This document shows positions 1 through 13,634 of a DNA stretch of 64,000 nucleotides, piece by piece (position 1 is the first letter of the stretch; each line of letters begins with the position of its first letter). A program made the position numbers and the translations under genes. The stretch is from Cyanoderma ruficeps (taxonomy: Eukaryota; Chordata; Aves; Passeriformes; Timaliidae). The notes below the pieces were generated by a model, which saw only the letters and a list, made by a program, of their open reading frames with translations, was not told where the DNA came from and ran no database searches. Location of the stretch: the NCBI GenBank assembly GCA_008694505.1, contig VZDJ01000046.1:1045100-1109099 (forward strand), written 5' to 3'.

Positions 1-1389
1 TTGCTAAAGAGTTCGTGGTCTAATTGATACTGAGGATTTGAGACTGGTCTGATGGGGATGGGGGAAATTTTTCATCAAGTTCAAGTTACAACTGATCTCT
101 TCTGTGTAATTTCCTGCCTCATTACTTTAGACACCAAATTTGGCTTTAAAATCAGCTCAGTATCCCTAAGTAGAGCATTACTATAAAATTTAAGAAAAAA
201 TTCAGTGGTTTTGAGTTAGAGTTAAAACATTCTTAGTTTGAATGTTTTAATTCTCCCCCTTCTAACTATGCAGAGGTTGTTGTGCTCTCCTGGACCAAAC
301 CTATATTTTATCTCCTTTTTTTTTTTTTAAACCTCACGTGTCTGCTGATGGTAAGCAGGAACCAAAGCTGGGTAATGGCTTTGTGCAAACCACTAAGTGC
401 AATGCATAAATTATTGCTTGTGTACAGGGCCAAAGGCTCTGTCGTGGAAAGAGCTGACGTGTCAGGTGGGCAATGAATGATCCTAAAAATCTCTGAGAGC
501 TGTTAATAACTTGGTCAGCAAGGCTCACTCCCTCCATTAACTTGAATATGCTGATGAACTCTCGATTCTCTTTCGCTGCAGTGAATCATCTTTTCCTATC
601 AGAAAAGGTGAAATGAAAAACGCTGTAAATAGATGCTAAACCCTTTGGAGGTGGCAGAGTAAAAATCTGCATTTTTAGACTGGGCCAAGGCTGTCAGTAT
701 CAGCCTTAACTTGATTTTAGGATTAACCACTCCTAGCCTAGAAGGCCCATCTGTCACTTCCACAATATTAAGGTTTTATCCTCTGGTTAGTACAGTTAAA
801 CTAAGGAAATGTGGGGTAAGTCTTCAGGGACTTGGCTTTGGGCAGCTGAAATTTTGTTTCCTCATATTGAGGAAACAAACACCCCCTGAAATGTGGTGAC
901 CCAAACAGACACCCACTGAAATATGATGTCCCAAACAAACACAAACTGAAATGGGATGTCCCAAGCCTACTGAAATAGGATGTCCCAAACAAACACACGT
1001 CAAAAGAGGATGTTCCAAGCACATAAAACTCATCCAGGCTGGCAGTGATACTCCAATGTTATCAGCTGGCTCCTCCTCTTACAACAGTGAACCTGACAGA
1101 TCTTCCAGAGGGTTTTCACAAGGCAGATTTCATAGAGCTCTGTAAAATAGATTTTTAAAGGGCACTGGGAAATACAAGGTGTGCACTGCGTTGCAGAGCA
1201 GGGCTGGAGCTCTGTTAGGAAAATCTGTGACATGCAAACATCATCAAACTGCAGATTGCATCTCCCAGTGCTGGGTGAAGGTCTGAGGTGAGGAAGCTCC
1301 TCCCTGCAAAACACAGACATTGGGAGAGGACTGGAATTCTGGGAAGAGTCCCCTGTGTGAAGCCCCTAACACAGCTTTCCTGTCCCCAG
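1..1389 (+). other. CCDC13 intron sequence at the window edge
   Basis: This stretch lies upstream of the first recognisable CCDC13 exon and ends in a good acceptor (CCCCAG, 1384-1389). No conserved coding block was found in any frame. The only structure is the short tandem repeat at about 883-1025. Confidence 0.6.
883..1025. repeat. Degenerate tandem repeat, unit about 30-40 bp, about 5 copies
   Basis: Successive copies of a unit resembling CAAACAAACACCCACTGAAA followed by a TGATGTCCC-like block are read directly. Copy length varies because some copies lost the CAAACA part. The repeat keeps frames open on both strands and produces spurious short ORFs. It lies in a CCDC13 intron. Confidence 0.75.
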
Positions 1390-4300
1390 CATAGTGTCCA
1401 CGATGGGCCACACACTCGTGGAGTCAGCAGCCACAGAGCCTTTCTTCCTCGGTGATGCCACCTCATCTGAAAGGTGGGTACAGGAACTTCATAATCAGCA
1501 GGGAGATGCTCTGCAAGCTGCTGGAAATCCTTCTCCTGCCTGCCTTGTTTCTGTAATGAAAGTTTCATGCACCGTCCCTCCTACCTGAAGCTGTCCAAGT
1601 GCTCTAACATCTGATTTCTCTCTTAATTTTGAAGTTGATTCCTTGTTTGACACCAATCTTTCCCATTTTTACTCCCAACCACCGAGATTTCTCCTGCTTT
1701 TTTTTGTCCTAAAGAAGATCTTCTGAATGCAGCGAGGTCAGAGAAGTAATGAAGTACATAATAATGGGATACATGGGAAAACTGCCCCTTCCTTTCAGCA
1801 CATATCGGACACAAGAACAGCCATTGTGCCAGTGCTGCCTGAAGCCTTTCAGAAGGAGAAAATCAATAGCAGGGCATTGAATAGTTTAGTGTAGCACTTG
1901 GGAGATACAATCTGCTTTTACTTTGGCAGTAGCACTGGGAGGAAAGTCAGGGGTAATGAATTGATCAGAGGTGGCAGTTTGTTCTCAGGGGTGATTCTGG
2001 AAACAGCTTTCTAACAGCGCTCCCTGAGACTTTTCATCCAAATATTTCTGTTCTGTTTGTTGCAGTCTAGAGATGGGTGCTGGGGGGAGGTAGTGAGCCT
2101 GGCTCTGCATTCTGCCTTCCCCTTCAGACAAGTGTAAGGGAGATAGTGCTCAAATCCTGCCTTTGTTTCATTTCTTTCGTTTAAGAGGTGGGGAACAGAC
2201 TCTCTGTGCTTGTGCTTTCCTCAGGTCTGCTGGCACGGACGGCTCTGCCTGGGAAGAGCTGCTGGGAGAGAGCACAGAGGAAAATATTCTGGACCTTGTT
2301 GCTGAAGTGGGGAGGAACAAGTTCCTGGAGCTGGTGGCTGTGCTGAATAACAGGTACAGCCTGATGCCAGCAGCATCCTTTGTGGGGTGCTGGGCTCAGG
2401 GAACGCTGCAGAGTCTGGGACAGCCACTGCAGCACATCACACGCTGCCATCCTTGCCTTAAATAGGGGCTTTTCCATTCTTTTTTCTGCTCAGTTTCCCT
2501 GCCTGCCTGATGATTCATGCTTTTTATTATTCTTTTAGAACAAAGGGCAGGAAAAAAAACGGAGCCATCTTCCAGCTGCACCCAGATAAAACCAGAATTG
2601 CTGTATTTATATATGCATGGCCTTATTGAGGCAGCAATATTATTCATCAGTAGTAAATACTATAATTATTGTTATAATATTCTCTGCCAAAGCTTTTCAC
2701 ATTCTTTCTAAATTTCATTGTATCCTTTTCTAAATGAATTTATTCTGGTTTAACTGAGGCATAGAAGTGATTTTTTTTTTAAAATTTTATTTTTTAGGAT
2801 TCAATTCAATGTAAGATGATGTTAAAAGCCAACCGTGTTTTAGAAGAGAAGGGAAAGCAAAGTAATTTTTTTTGGACACCTTTCAGCTACTGGGTTTTTT
2901 TTTTTCCCAGTATGTGTTATTTGATTCCCAAATCTGTATTCCAATACTCCTGTCTGTGTGCTTGTCAATACAATAAGCACTCTTTGTTGCTTGCTGTAAT
3001 TTACCACAATTATCATTCTCACTTGTATAACTTTTGTCCTGCATGATTAATCACAGTCAGAAAAAAAATAGATTTTTTTTTTTTTAATTTTCTTTTAGAA
3101 CTGTGAAAAAAAGGTGCTTTTAAAGCTAAATTCTGAAAATACATGCTGGGAAAAATCTTTTTTCATGTTTGTAAGCCCAGTGACTTTAATAGAGCTGTGC
3201 AGTCAGATGAGGAGAGGGCTGTGAGTGGTAACTCAAGTGTGGCCACCACCAATATGGGCTAATGAAAAACAGAGTCAATGAAATGCACAGTTGCTTGTGA
3301 AACGTGCCATAAACTGATGATTCAGCAGCTCCACAGTTATCACACATTTATCAAGCAGGTAACATAAATTTTGTGAGACCGTGTGCAATAACTCTCAGAA
3401 GTCCTCAGGATACTATAGCACCACTCAGACTTTCAACGTGAATATATTTTTAAAAATCAGGTTTTCCTCCTCTTCCCTGCACTGCTGGGCTGTAACAAAG
3501 CTCAGGTAACAGAGATAATGCTTAAATCAAGAGAAGAACCCTGGGAATTGTTACAAGTGCTATTTTTTCTGCAGCATTTTAGTTTAAATTATTCCATTTG
3601 GCAGATGATTCCATTAAAAAATCCCACAGATATTGTGCCCTTTTCCTCCAGGTTTTGTGTGAAGTGGATGCCAGAGGAACACCAGGGTCAAATGAAAGTT
3701 TAGCGAATGCAGAACCACTGAGAGGAATAAAATGTCTCAGAGCACATCACCAGCCTGGGAATTCGCTGCCACAGGAGGTCGAGTCTTGCCTGTAGCTACG
3801 TTTTTAAACCAGTGATATAATTTTATTAGAGTTGTAATTTTTTTTTTAGTTATACCAGCTAGGAGGGAAATAAACTAATCAAATCTCTTGATTCAGAGAG
3901 TAACCAGCTTCCACCCATGGGGTCAGGAGGGAAAATCTCTTTTTCAATCCGATCCAGTGAGTCAATCTGTGTTTCTTTTTAGCTTTAAACCCCTTGGAAT
4001 CACTTGGTGTCACTCACTGCCCCACTGGGTGCCCATCAGATTTTTGCAGTTAATTTTCTGACAGGTTATGCAGGATGAAGAGAAGAAAATTGCTTTTTTG
4101 TCATGTCGCCACCAGTGTCTTTTCCACCCTCTCCCATCCGTGGTCGTGTCTAATGGCCAAGTTTATTAAAAGCAGCCTCAAGTTTCTTTTCTTCCTCTCA
4201 CGCAACTGACGCAAATGTTTGAACTGTGTTTTTATAAACTGTTTGCCTTCCAAGCTTTCCCAGAGTGTCTAAAAAATGCAGTTTATTATTCCTGTAATGC

Positions 4301-7300
4301 AAGATCTCTCTCTGCTCAGCAATCTGCAGCTTTCCTGCTCATCTGAGGGGTGAATTCGCACAGAGAGCCAAAATTAAGGGATCTGAGCAACCTCCATTAA
4401 CAAACCCATTGTTTTCCAACTGTACTCATTAGTTTAATTCTCTTTTGCATATTTAGAAGATGTCACCTGATCCCAGTTTCACTGGGATTTCTGCCTTTGG
4501 ATGCCTGGAAAATTCTTCCCCTTCTGTTGGGAGCTCTGCAGGAAGAAGCAGGATTCAAGACTGATATGACAGTGACACTGACATGACACAAATGAGCTGA
4601 ATTCCCTTTTTGGGGTTTTTTTTTTTTGCCTGCCAGGGGGGAGGAAAGCAGCCACAAAGTCTTGGAAGCTGAGAAGAATCTTCACGAGGAGCAATGGCAG
4701 AGCGACATGTTGGAACAGCAGCTTGATCCAGGGAGCAGCACAAGTGCACAGAATCCTTCCCTGAGCAGCACAAAAGGTGAGGGACAACCTTCAACCACAG
4801 CCACGTCCCCTATTTCACCTCTGGCCTTTACAGACAGCGACAACATTGGGGCTCCACCTGCCAAACCCAGCCCAGTGCTTGACCCTGCTCAAACCCCAAG
4901 GGTAAAGCAAAATCCTGACCCTTCTTAATTGAACAGGATTTCCCCACGGGTCTGAGTGGGACCAGGATTTTTTTGCAGCTTGTTTCCGTGGGATAACTCC
5001 AGGAAAAACAACAAAAAAAATGCTTTCCCCTGCTCTGTGTTGCCCCCAGGCCCAGAGCTCCCTTTGCACTCGTGCCTGAGGGATTCAGCTGAAGGTTAAG
5101 AGCAGAATTAAAGGACGCATCCCAATTTAAGGCCTGTCAGTGCCTATGAAAAACTATTGCTGGTGATGAAGTAATTAGATCTGGTGTAATTTATTATCCC
5201 ATGAACGTGATAATCTCCTGCTATAAATATGAAAGCCTCCCTGGCGTAGTTAAAGGAAAAGAATTCATGGTGGACGTTAAATTTTTATTTCCCTGATCAG
5301 ATCCTTTTATTGCTTGAGGACTCTGATTCTGTAAAGTGTCTAAACCAATAAAATGGCACATATTCTTAAGGAAAAATTTCCAGTGGTTTCTCTTTTTATG
5401 TGTATTTTCATAAAAGTAAAAAGACTTCCAAATGCCAGAGGATGAACGGCAGGGAGGGGAATTTCAATTTGGCGAACGTTGGGGCGGTGTCAGGCTGAGT
5501 TAGGGTGACCACAGGCCTCATCAGAGCCCTTCAGAGGAATCTTTATACTAAATGGGGACTGAAGGGGTGCTTCAAACCTACTCCTCTCTGTAAAACATGG
5601 ATTTGTTCCTTAGAGCAGGATTGCTGTGTCCTTGGAAGGGGCTCCAGCCCACACTGACTCATTCTCATGTGGTTTTTTCTTTTTTGTGAGCACTGATTCT
5701 TAGAGTTGTCTCACCTGTACTGACTGAGAGCAGAAAAATTTAGATCCCAGCAGCGTGGGAGCATTTTGGTGCTGCTTTGTACAGAATTTAACTGAGTTTC
5801 TGAGTGCTCAGACTTTTATACAACCTGGTGCAGTGCTGATGTGTTCTGGTATCAAAGATTCCACTTGCAAGCTCCAGGAGAGACAAACTCTCCACGTCCT
5901 GAGGCTTTTTGGTCAAGTTTTGTTGTGCTGTAGTAAAGTTTAATAACTCCCCTCTGGCAGCTGGCATTTCACAGCCAGAGGAAGAAGCTGTTTTCACCAC
6001 TGTGGCAGATCCCTTCTCACGAAATATTTAGTTCATTAATCTCCTCTGCTTAAGGACTAAAAGCAAAAGTAGAAAAGGATTGGCAGTAAGGCTAATAAGG
6101 AGAAATCCTCTCTAAATCCACGAGATGAGTAGGTAACAATCTATTTCACTCCCCTGCTTTGATGAGAGCTTTGTGATGTGCCAAAACTGGAGTTGGTACA
6201 AGAACCAAGTCTCCAAGTCTGTAATGCACCTCTTCAGCAGAGCATGGAGGTTATCTCAATGCTTTCATGCCAATGGTTGAGGAAAGAAGAAGAAATGAAA
6301 AGCTTGAATGCAAAATAGAGAGTAGAGAACCTGCTAATTAACATAACATTTTCCTTTATTTCTGAAAGTGCAAAATTGGAGGGAGCTGATCTAATTGCTA
6401 ATCTGATGTTTCTGGTCTCCACAACTCAAGGGAAGTAGATAATGATGCTAAGGAGCTGGAAACAACCCAGTTGTGTTTTAAAATTATTCAGGTTTTTCAT
6501 TTTCTGTGCTTTTTTTTCCTGTTTTATCCAAATTCCAGATTATCAAAGAATAATCCCAGAGGAGGGATAGGTGAGTAACAGCAGGTTTTCCTCAGCCCTG
6601 TAAAGCACAGCCTCAAGATCAAAAGCATTTTTTAGTTGTACAATGCAGCCTTTTCTTCTCATTTGTTTTTGTCAGAGTTCAGTACTCTCCAGCCAGGTTC
6701 TTTCGGATAATTCCACACGAGGAGTGTTTTAGTGTTTTAATACCAAATGTACTTATTTGAAGGTATTTGATACTATGAGGGATATGAATTGGGAAAAGGG
6801 GTCCAGAAATGTGCCAACATGACACCACAAGCACAGACCAGCAATTGCAGGGTTCAGTAGAATCACAACAGAGGTGCCAGCCTGGCTCTTCCCTGTCATG
6901 GTGCTGTATTCCATTTATAAGGACTGCAGCCAGCTCCAGCCTGTTTTCTTCATTTAGCTGGTTTTTGATTTTTTAAAAATAATTTATTTGGGGGATGAAC
7001 CACACAAATCCCTCCCTCATGTTACCTGACTCCAGGTCGGTGGTGCTGGCTATTGATTATTTTAGAGAAAGCCATTTATTTACGTTTGCTGAAATGATTC
7101 AGCCTTCTGTCTCCAGCAGAGATCACCCTACAGTCCCTCAGGGATAAGTTCAGCCTCCTCTGCAGTGGCTGTGCTCGCTTCCTGCACTTCTTTCTGAGCT
7201 CCCTGAACATTTCTCTGGTTCTCCTTCCACTGTGGGGATTCACTGGTCACAGGTTTTGCTTCTCCAGTCCCAGCTGTAAATTTGAATTATATTTTCTGTA

Positions 7301-8386
7301 GAACCCTGAGAAAAAAGTTTCTGAATTTTTTTTTTTGGAATGACCAGAGCTGCATGTTTTGGGTAGACCTTTATTTAGGAAAGCATTCCTCAGTTAGAAC
7401 CTTGGTTTGGAGTCCACCTTGAAGTGTACATTTAACCTACATTGTGTTTATGCTGAGGATCAAAGTGCTTTACTAAAGTTGTTTCAATGGGTGCCACGTG
7501 CAAACTTTGTCCCAGACGTTCAGGAAGCAACATCTGTCGTAATCTGAAACACAATTACAAGATTAACATCAAATTAATCCTTTTCAGTTGTTTGTCACCT
7601 CTTGTTTTGGTCACTTCAATGTTTTGGATTCGTTGTTTTCCTCTCTACGTGTGTAAGCACGTATTTATCCCTGAAATGCAAATTCATCATGTTTTCATTT
7701 TGCTGCAAGGAAATTAAAATAAGTCTGTCATATATTTATGATACGTTATGGATGTAACGTAGAATTTAGGAGATTCAATGTTTATTTAAGAGATTATATT
7801 ATTTGAGAGAATATTTATTCAGTGCTTCTTGATATTGACTCGATGTGCTGCCAAAACTGATTTCTTTACTAAACTGATTTGTTTTACTAAAACTAACTGA
7901 TTTGTTTTACTAAAACTCCATCCTGTGATAGAACCTCCAGCCCAGCCAAGCCCCATCCTGTGTGTGAGTGACAGTGAGGAGCTCCCTGCAGCCCTGGTCC
8001 ACCTGCCCCTGCCATCCCAGGCGGAGGAGCTGATCCTGAGGTATGTTCTCCCTTTCTCCATGCTGGGATCACTCTTTCCTACCTCAAGGAGAGGAGGAAC
8101 AAGTGCTCAGTCTGCTCTTTCTCAGGGCTCTCACAAAATCACCTCAGTTTCCTGGGTTTCGGTGTTTCTTCCCCAGAACAAAGAAGAATTTATTTTTTTT
8201 TCCTTGTTTCTTTTGTTTCCTTGCAGGCTTGGGATCCAGCTGGATGAGAACAAAGATTTGAAGGCTCTTCTGGAGGAGACTCTGAGAGAGAGAGGGGATG
8301 ATTTAAAACTGTGTCAAGTCTTAGTGGAGCAACTGAGGGATAAGTTTTCACAGGACATTCAGCAGCACAAACAAGAGGAGAGTTAA
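1390..8386 (+). CDS. CCDC13: CCDC13, C-terminal five exons (gene continues off the left edge)
   Basis: Coiled-coil domain protein 13; the family is known as a centriolar-satellite protein needed for ciliogenesis. Five in-phase exons are visible: 1390-1473, 2225-2353, 4637-4776, 7932-8040 and 8227-8386 (stop TAA 8384-8386). Every internal junction is AG/GT and the phases chain correctly (AG|G, AG|G, G|AA, AG|G). Recognisable blocks are GHTLVESA in the first exon, the KVLEAEKNLHEEQ coiled-coil segment in the third, and the EELILRLGIQLDENKDLK helix plus a QHKQEES C-terminus in the last two. They follow the order of human CCDC13 as I recall it. Sequence between the coiled-coil blocks is poorly conserved (Ser/Thr/Pro-rich). 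The N-terminal two thirds of the protein are outside the window. The introns hold T-rich tracts but no other gene. The acceptor at 7931 is the least certain junction. Confidence 0.85.
7840..7920. repeat. Short tandem repeat just upstream of a CCDC13 acceptor
   Basis: ACTGATTTGTTTTACTAAAA-like units are repeated three times immediately before the exon at 7932. The T-rich copies probably serve as the polypyrimidine context of that acceptor. Confidence 0.6.
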
Positions 8387-11300
8387 GGCAGATATTCCCA
8401 GTCCTTTGGGCTGCAGAGCAGGGAGGGAGCCCTGTGTCATTTTGCAGCCTCGGATCGTGTCATTTCTTTAGCGTTTGCAGCAGAGGATGAGAAGCAGAGA
8501 TGAAATACAGAAAGTGAAGTTTTATGTGTCAGCAGTTTGTCTGTGAGGGTTGGCAAGCCAGGGCTGGTTGGTGCAGTTTGGGGAGCTGCAATTCTGCCGG
8601 GGGATTTTGGGCAAAACCCCCCCAGGTTTCAGCACAGTGTTCCCTGGGAGGGCTCGATATTCAATCTGCTGCTGCCTTTATCAGCTCAGGAAGGAATTTG
8701 CTGTACAAAAGTTAGGCCAACCCCCTTCCTTAGAACAAAACAAGCTCTGTTTTTATCCCCACACTGCTACCTGCCTGTCTCAGGCTTTCTGCAGCGCTTC
8801 AGTGCTGAGGCACATGATTAGCCTGACCTGGAACTATCTGCAAATCAGCTTTGGGTGGGCTCCTCTCATCATTCCAACCTCTTTCTTTGCTTGAACACAC
8901 TGGCAGCAGTTTCCTGAAACTCCAGTGAGTCTCCACTGAAAAGCTGTGCAGATTACCCCTGCAATGAGTCAACCTACCTTAAATCCAGCTCATCCCATCC
9001 AAAACTCCCCATCCAGGTTATGAATTCCCCATTTATGGGTGTCTGCACTCATCCATCAGGCAGATCTTCTTCTCTCTGGGAAGAAATGCTACAAAATGGT
9101 CTTCACTGCAGCAGTGCTGGGACTTTTGGAGCTGCTGCAAACCCTGCCAGCCCTGTCCTCCTCTCCTGCAGCACGGTGAGGACACAGAGTGCAAGCTAAT
9201 CAGGCATTGCCATGCAGCCTGCCAGTGCAGAGCAGCCTTGGGGATTCCAGGCAAATGGAGAGCCAGGCATTTTTGTACAGTGCTGCTTTGTCTCTCACTC
9301 GAAGGTCTTGAAAGCTTTTCTTTTTTTTCTGCTTTGTTTTGTCAGCCTCTTTTTATGAGCCTGAAGTTTGTCAGGCTTTAACCCCAGCCAGCACCACCAG
9401 TACCAAGTGGATTTGTGGGCATGAAAAGCACTGCTCCCTTCCCCAGCACGGGGATTTCATCCTGTGCAGAGCAGAAAAAAAGCAGAGCAGGAGTCACTCC
9501 AGATGTGTTGTCCCTGTGTTTTTTCCTGCTTTGGATCAGAAATGTCTCTCTTCAAGAAATGTCTCTTTTCAAACAGTTCCTGATGGAGGAGGTCGGGGAG
9601 CTGGGGGTGAGCTCAGCCCCTGGGAGTTGACAGGGAATTAACCCTCCCTGTGCTCATGAGGCTGCTCCACTCCCCCAGCACTGCCCTGGAGCTCAGCCTC
9701 TCTCACAAAAAGCAGGACCATTCATGGCAACGTTTTTCCTGCCAGCAGCATCAGAGGAAAAAAGCATCTTGCAACCCTCAATCATCTCTGGACAACTTGA
9801 GGAATAAATCCTGGGTTCAGAGTGAGCCACAGCTTTGGTTTCTGTTCAGCTCCATCCTGATGTCTCTGTAGAGGGGAGGGATCCTCTGTTAGGGGTTTTA
9901 AGGACCTGCAGGAGTGAGCAGATCCCTTGGAAAAGCTGCCTGAGCAGGAGCAGGGCTGTGGGGACTGTGGCTTCTAAATTCAGGCTCCAACTTGGAGCTG
10001 CAGGTTCTGATTTCACTTACACAGGAGTGTGAATCAGTGATATTTTCCCAGGAGCGGAGCAGAGGCATCTGCTGCCCTTCCTTGTGCCCCGTCCCAGGGA
10101 AGCTGTGAAGATCAAACCTCTCTCCAGGAAAAGGGCTCTGAGTCAGCCCCCGAAGCACAGGGGAAAAAACTGGGGTGTCACAGAACTCACACAGCTCTCC
10201 TGCAAACCTCAAGTGCTGCAACACTGATTTCTTTAACCTCGTGCTTGTTTGGGGCTGCACAGAAACATTTTTCTCCTTTTTTTCTGCACCACCGGATGCC
10301 TTATCAAAGAAAGAATCCAACCACTGTGAACCAGTTTATTTAGGCAGCCTGTACCTGGGAGCAGCTGCTTCTCATGGAAATGTGCAATTTGTCTCCTGTC
10401 ACAGAGTGGAGCAGAATGTCCAGGGCTTCTCAGTATTTTGAAATACATTCCCCCTGCACTTCCCCACAGTGAGCTGGATTGAGTTCTCCCCATGCTGGCT
10501 CTTGCTGGTTCCCAGTTTTCGAGGGGTGAGACCAATTTTCTTGCAGCATTTTGCTAAATGTAAGAAACCCTGGCAGACCTTGGGAGCAGCAGTACCCCAA
10601 CCCCAACACACCGCTCAGAGAACAAAATCCACAGCAATATTTTTCTCTCTGCCTGAAAAATCCCCAGACTGGAGATCCTCAGCCCCAGGATCTCTCCAGC
10701 ACACTTGTGCTGCTTGAGCTGCAGCATTTCTTTCATGGATACAGCTATAAATGAAATACAGCTACAGATACGAAATCATCACGACCCCCTGCTTCCCTTG
10801 GAGCTTTCAGTGGGGTTTTTTTTTTCCCTCCTGGATAAACACCAGCCTGTTAAAATCCTGTATTTCAATTCTAATCTGAATTCCTCTGGCTCCAGTTTGC
10901 AGCCAGCCATCGTTTTGCCTCTCTCGGATAAAAGCACTGTGAGTCCCCAGCATTTCCTCCCTGGGACAGCCCTCATCCAGTGAGGAGTTGTGTCCCAGGC
11001 AGCTTTTTTGATAAGCTCTGAGTTTTTTCACTCTCTCACTGCAGCTGATGGTGGTGACAGGCAAAAGGTGACAATGCTGGCACGGGCTGGTGGCTACAGT
11101 TAAAGTTCATTTTTGCTGCCAGTATTTAGTTATGGGCACTCCTTGTTAGGATTTGGGCAGTTCTTACCTCCAAATACAAGTTCTCCAAACACTTGGGCTG
11201 AGCCAAAATTTGTCTCCTGGCCTGGGGCTGGGCAGAGCTCTTCCATGGGGCAGCCATAAAGTGCCTGATGGATGCATCCCATTTTACAGTACAGCTGAAC

Positions 11301-12404
11301 TGCTGGGAATAAATGATCTTTGATGAATTGTCCTCCTTTCCTTTGGGCTGTTGCCAGGAGTTTACCTGCAAAGAGCTTTCTAAAGTGGCTGTAATGTGAA
11401 TTCAGTTGAATTAGGGTGGTTAAATGTAAAAACTCTTGACACAGGAGAGCTCTCCCTGCCCTGGGATCTGCTTGGATGAGGGGCACAGGATCAGCTGGGG
11501 GGGTCAAATCCCATCCCACAGGAATTTGGGGCTGTGCACTGGGGCTGTGGGTGGCTCCTGCCTTCCCAGAGGCTCCAAAGCAGGACAGGGATGGCAGGAG
11601 GAGATGGATTCCAGCCCTTTACGTGGGAGAAGTGGGGAGGAAGCTGGTGGCAAAGGGGAACTGAGTTGGAAACTGCTTTGCTGACCCCCCCCAGCAGCCC
11701 CAGCCGTCAGCTGCCACTGCCCTGCAAGGCACAGTGCAGGACAAAAGGGAAGAGCTTCAGCTTTAAATGGAAAAACACTCTGGCAGAGCCCCTGTGCTCT
11801 AAATTAAGCCACGGCAGAGCCAAGGGGGGTATTGGGTTTCTCGTTTCTCCCTTCATCCTCTCCCCTCTGGGCCCAGCTCCTGAGCTGGCTGCTCCCATGG
11901 CACAGGGTGAGCCTCCCTCAACAAAATGCCACCTAAATCCCTGGGAGTCTCCACTTACAGCTCCAAAACCATCCCAGGCAGGGGCTCGGAGCAGCTCAGT
12001 GGTCAGGGACAAGAGGGATCTGTGGGATGCAGTGTGGCAGCAAGGAACAGAGGGGTTGTTCCAGCCTGTCACTGATTTCACTGGGGCATTTTTGGGGAGT
12101 GGGAGGGGATTGTGAGGAGAGGAGCTGGAGGCAGTGGGGTTTGACCTGATGCTGGGTAAGGGGAGGTGGTGGGAGCCTTCTTCAGAGCCCTTCCCTGGGG
12201 TGGCTGGAGGTTTGGGACCTTTGATGGGGTCAGTGGGTGCCCTGGGGGACAGGCAGAGCCATTCTGGGGGTGCTGAGAGGGGTCCTGGAGGTGACCATGG
12301 ATGGATGGATGGCACATCCCTCCTTCCTGAGCCATCCTGGTGGGATTGGCGTGTTCCCAGTGATGTTTGCATGAGGAACCCCATGGGACAAGCTCAGGCA
12401 GTAA
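8387..12404. other. CCDC13 3' flank and intergenic DNA
   Basis: The 3' UTR of CCDC13 begins at 8387, but I cannot place its end: no canonical AATAAA lies close to the stop, and the next one on this strand is near 9803. No conserved exon, RNA gene or recognisable repeat was found in the rest. The open frames are short, unrelated to known families and without splice context. Confidence 0.5.
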
Positions 12405-12739
12405 AAACAATCCTTGTGGGACCAGTGAGGGACAGGAGAGGGACTCTGGACAAGGGAATGGAGTGTGGGAAAAGGGGGAATGGCTTTAAACTGACAGAAG
12501 AGAGTGGGTTTAGAAGGGATACTGGGAAGGAATTCCTGCCTGTGAGGATGGGAGGTGCTGGCACAGGGTGCCCAGAGAAGCTGTGGCTGTCCCTGGATCC
12601 CTGGAAATGTCCAAGGCCAGCTTGGACAGGGCTTGGAGCAACCTGGGATAGTGGAAGGTGTCCCTGCCCATGGCAGGGGATGGAATTAGACGAACTTTAA
12701 TGTCCCTCCCAACACAAACCATTTGAGGATTCTATGATT
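12405..12739 (+). mobile_element. CR1 LINE 3' end
   Basis: Matches the avian CR1 3' region: an AGGGATACTGGGAAGGAATT-like block, then AGAAGCTGTGGCTG, CCCTGGAAATGTCCAAGGCC, TTGGAGCAACCTGGGATAGT, and a terminus ending in GGATTCTATGATT. The 5' truncation is typical of CR1 insertions. Confidence 0.85.
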
Positions 12740-13634
12740 AAAACCTTCCGTGCTTCCCATACAAATCTCTGCTCCGGCAGCAGGAGCACAGCAGGCAGGG
12801 AGTTTGTTTGGTGTCCCCATTAACGTCCCCAGTTTGTCCCAAGCCTCCCTGAGACGGAGCCAAGCCCCTTTCCTGGAACCCCACCACCTTTCTCAGGCAC
12901 TCAAGAGGGGCCTGGCCTCAAATCCTCTGCCACAACTTCCAGCAAACCCCCAAAATATTTGAAAAAAAAAAATCACTTGAAGCAGCTCAAAGCCATAAAC
13001 GCTGGGGCAATAAAACACAGAAATGTCCTCAGTGCTGAGGAAGATGCCTCGGTCACATTAAAAATAAATCTTATTATGCTAGAAATCAGGAGTGAAGGAA
13101 GGTTTAATTTTTTATAATATCCATAAATTAAAGCTAAGTTATTTTTATCACCGCAGCTCGTGAAAAACGCTGCCTGGCCCTTCACCTGTGTGGCACTTTG
13201 AATTCAGCAGGATCATGGATTTCTCAGGATTAAAAAAAAAATAAATAAATAAAGAGGGTGAAAATCTACCATCTGCCTGAAACTCTGTGGATGGCAGTGC
13301 CCGGGGGGAGCAGCACAATGGGGCTGGGACAAAAAAACAAACAAACAAACAAACAAAAAACCCCAAACAAACCACAAAAAATTAAAAAAAAAAGAAGAAG
13401 AAGTAAGGAAAAAAATGGGATTTGAGGGCATGGATTGGGATGGGGACTGAGTGTGTTTGGGAGCCAGAGGGGTGACTCCAATCTGCTTCTCCTCGTTGCC
13501 TCCCTGCACATCCCCACCACCACACTGAGCTGCTGCCCACCTGTGTCCACAGACTTATTTTCCCTCCTGCTGAGGCTCTTTGGTGGCCACAAACCTCTGC
13601 CTGCCACGGGCACTGGGAGGGAAAGGAATTTGTG
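12740..13634. other. Intergenic DNA with simple repeats
   Basis: No coding signal was seen. It contains an A-rich (AAAT)n tract near 13231-13255 and an (AAAC)n tract followed by an A/G-rich run at about 13328-13410. Confidence 0.5.

Noticed and set aside
11707..12384. 225-codon minus-strand open frame
   Set aside because: Pro/Ser-rich composition in GC-rich intergenic DNA, with an opposing long + frame in the same place. It matches no known family and partly abuts a CR1.
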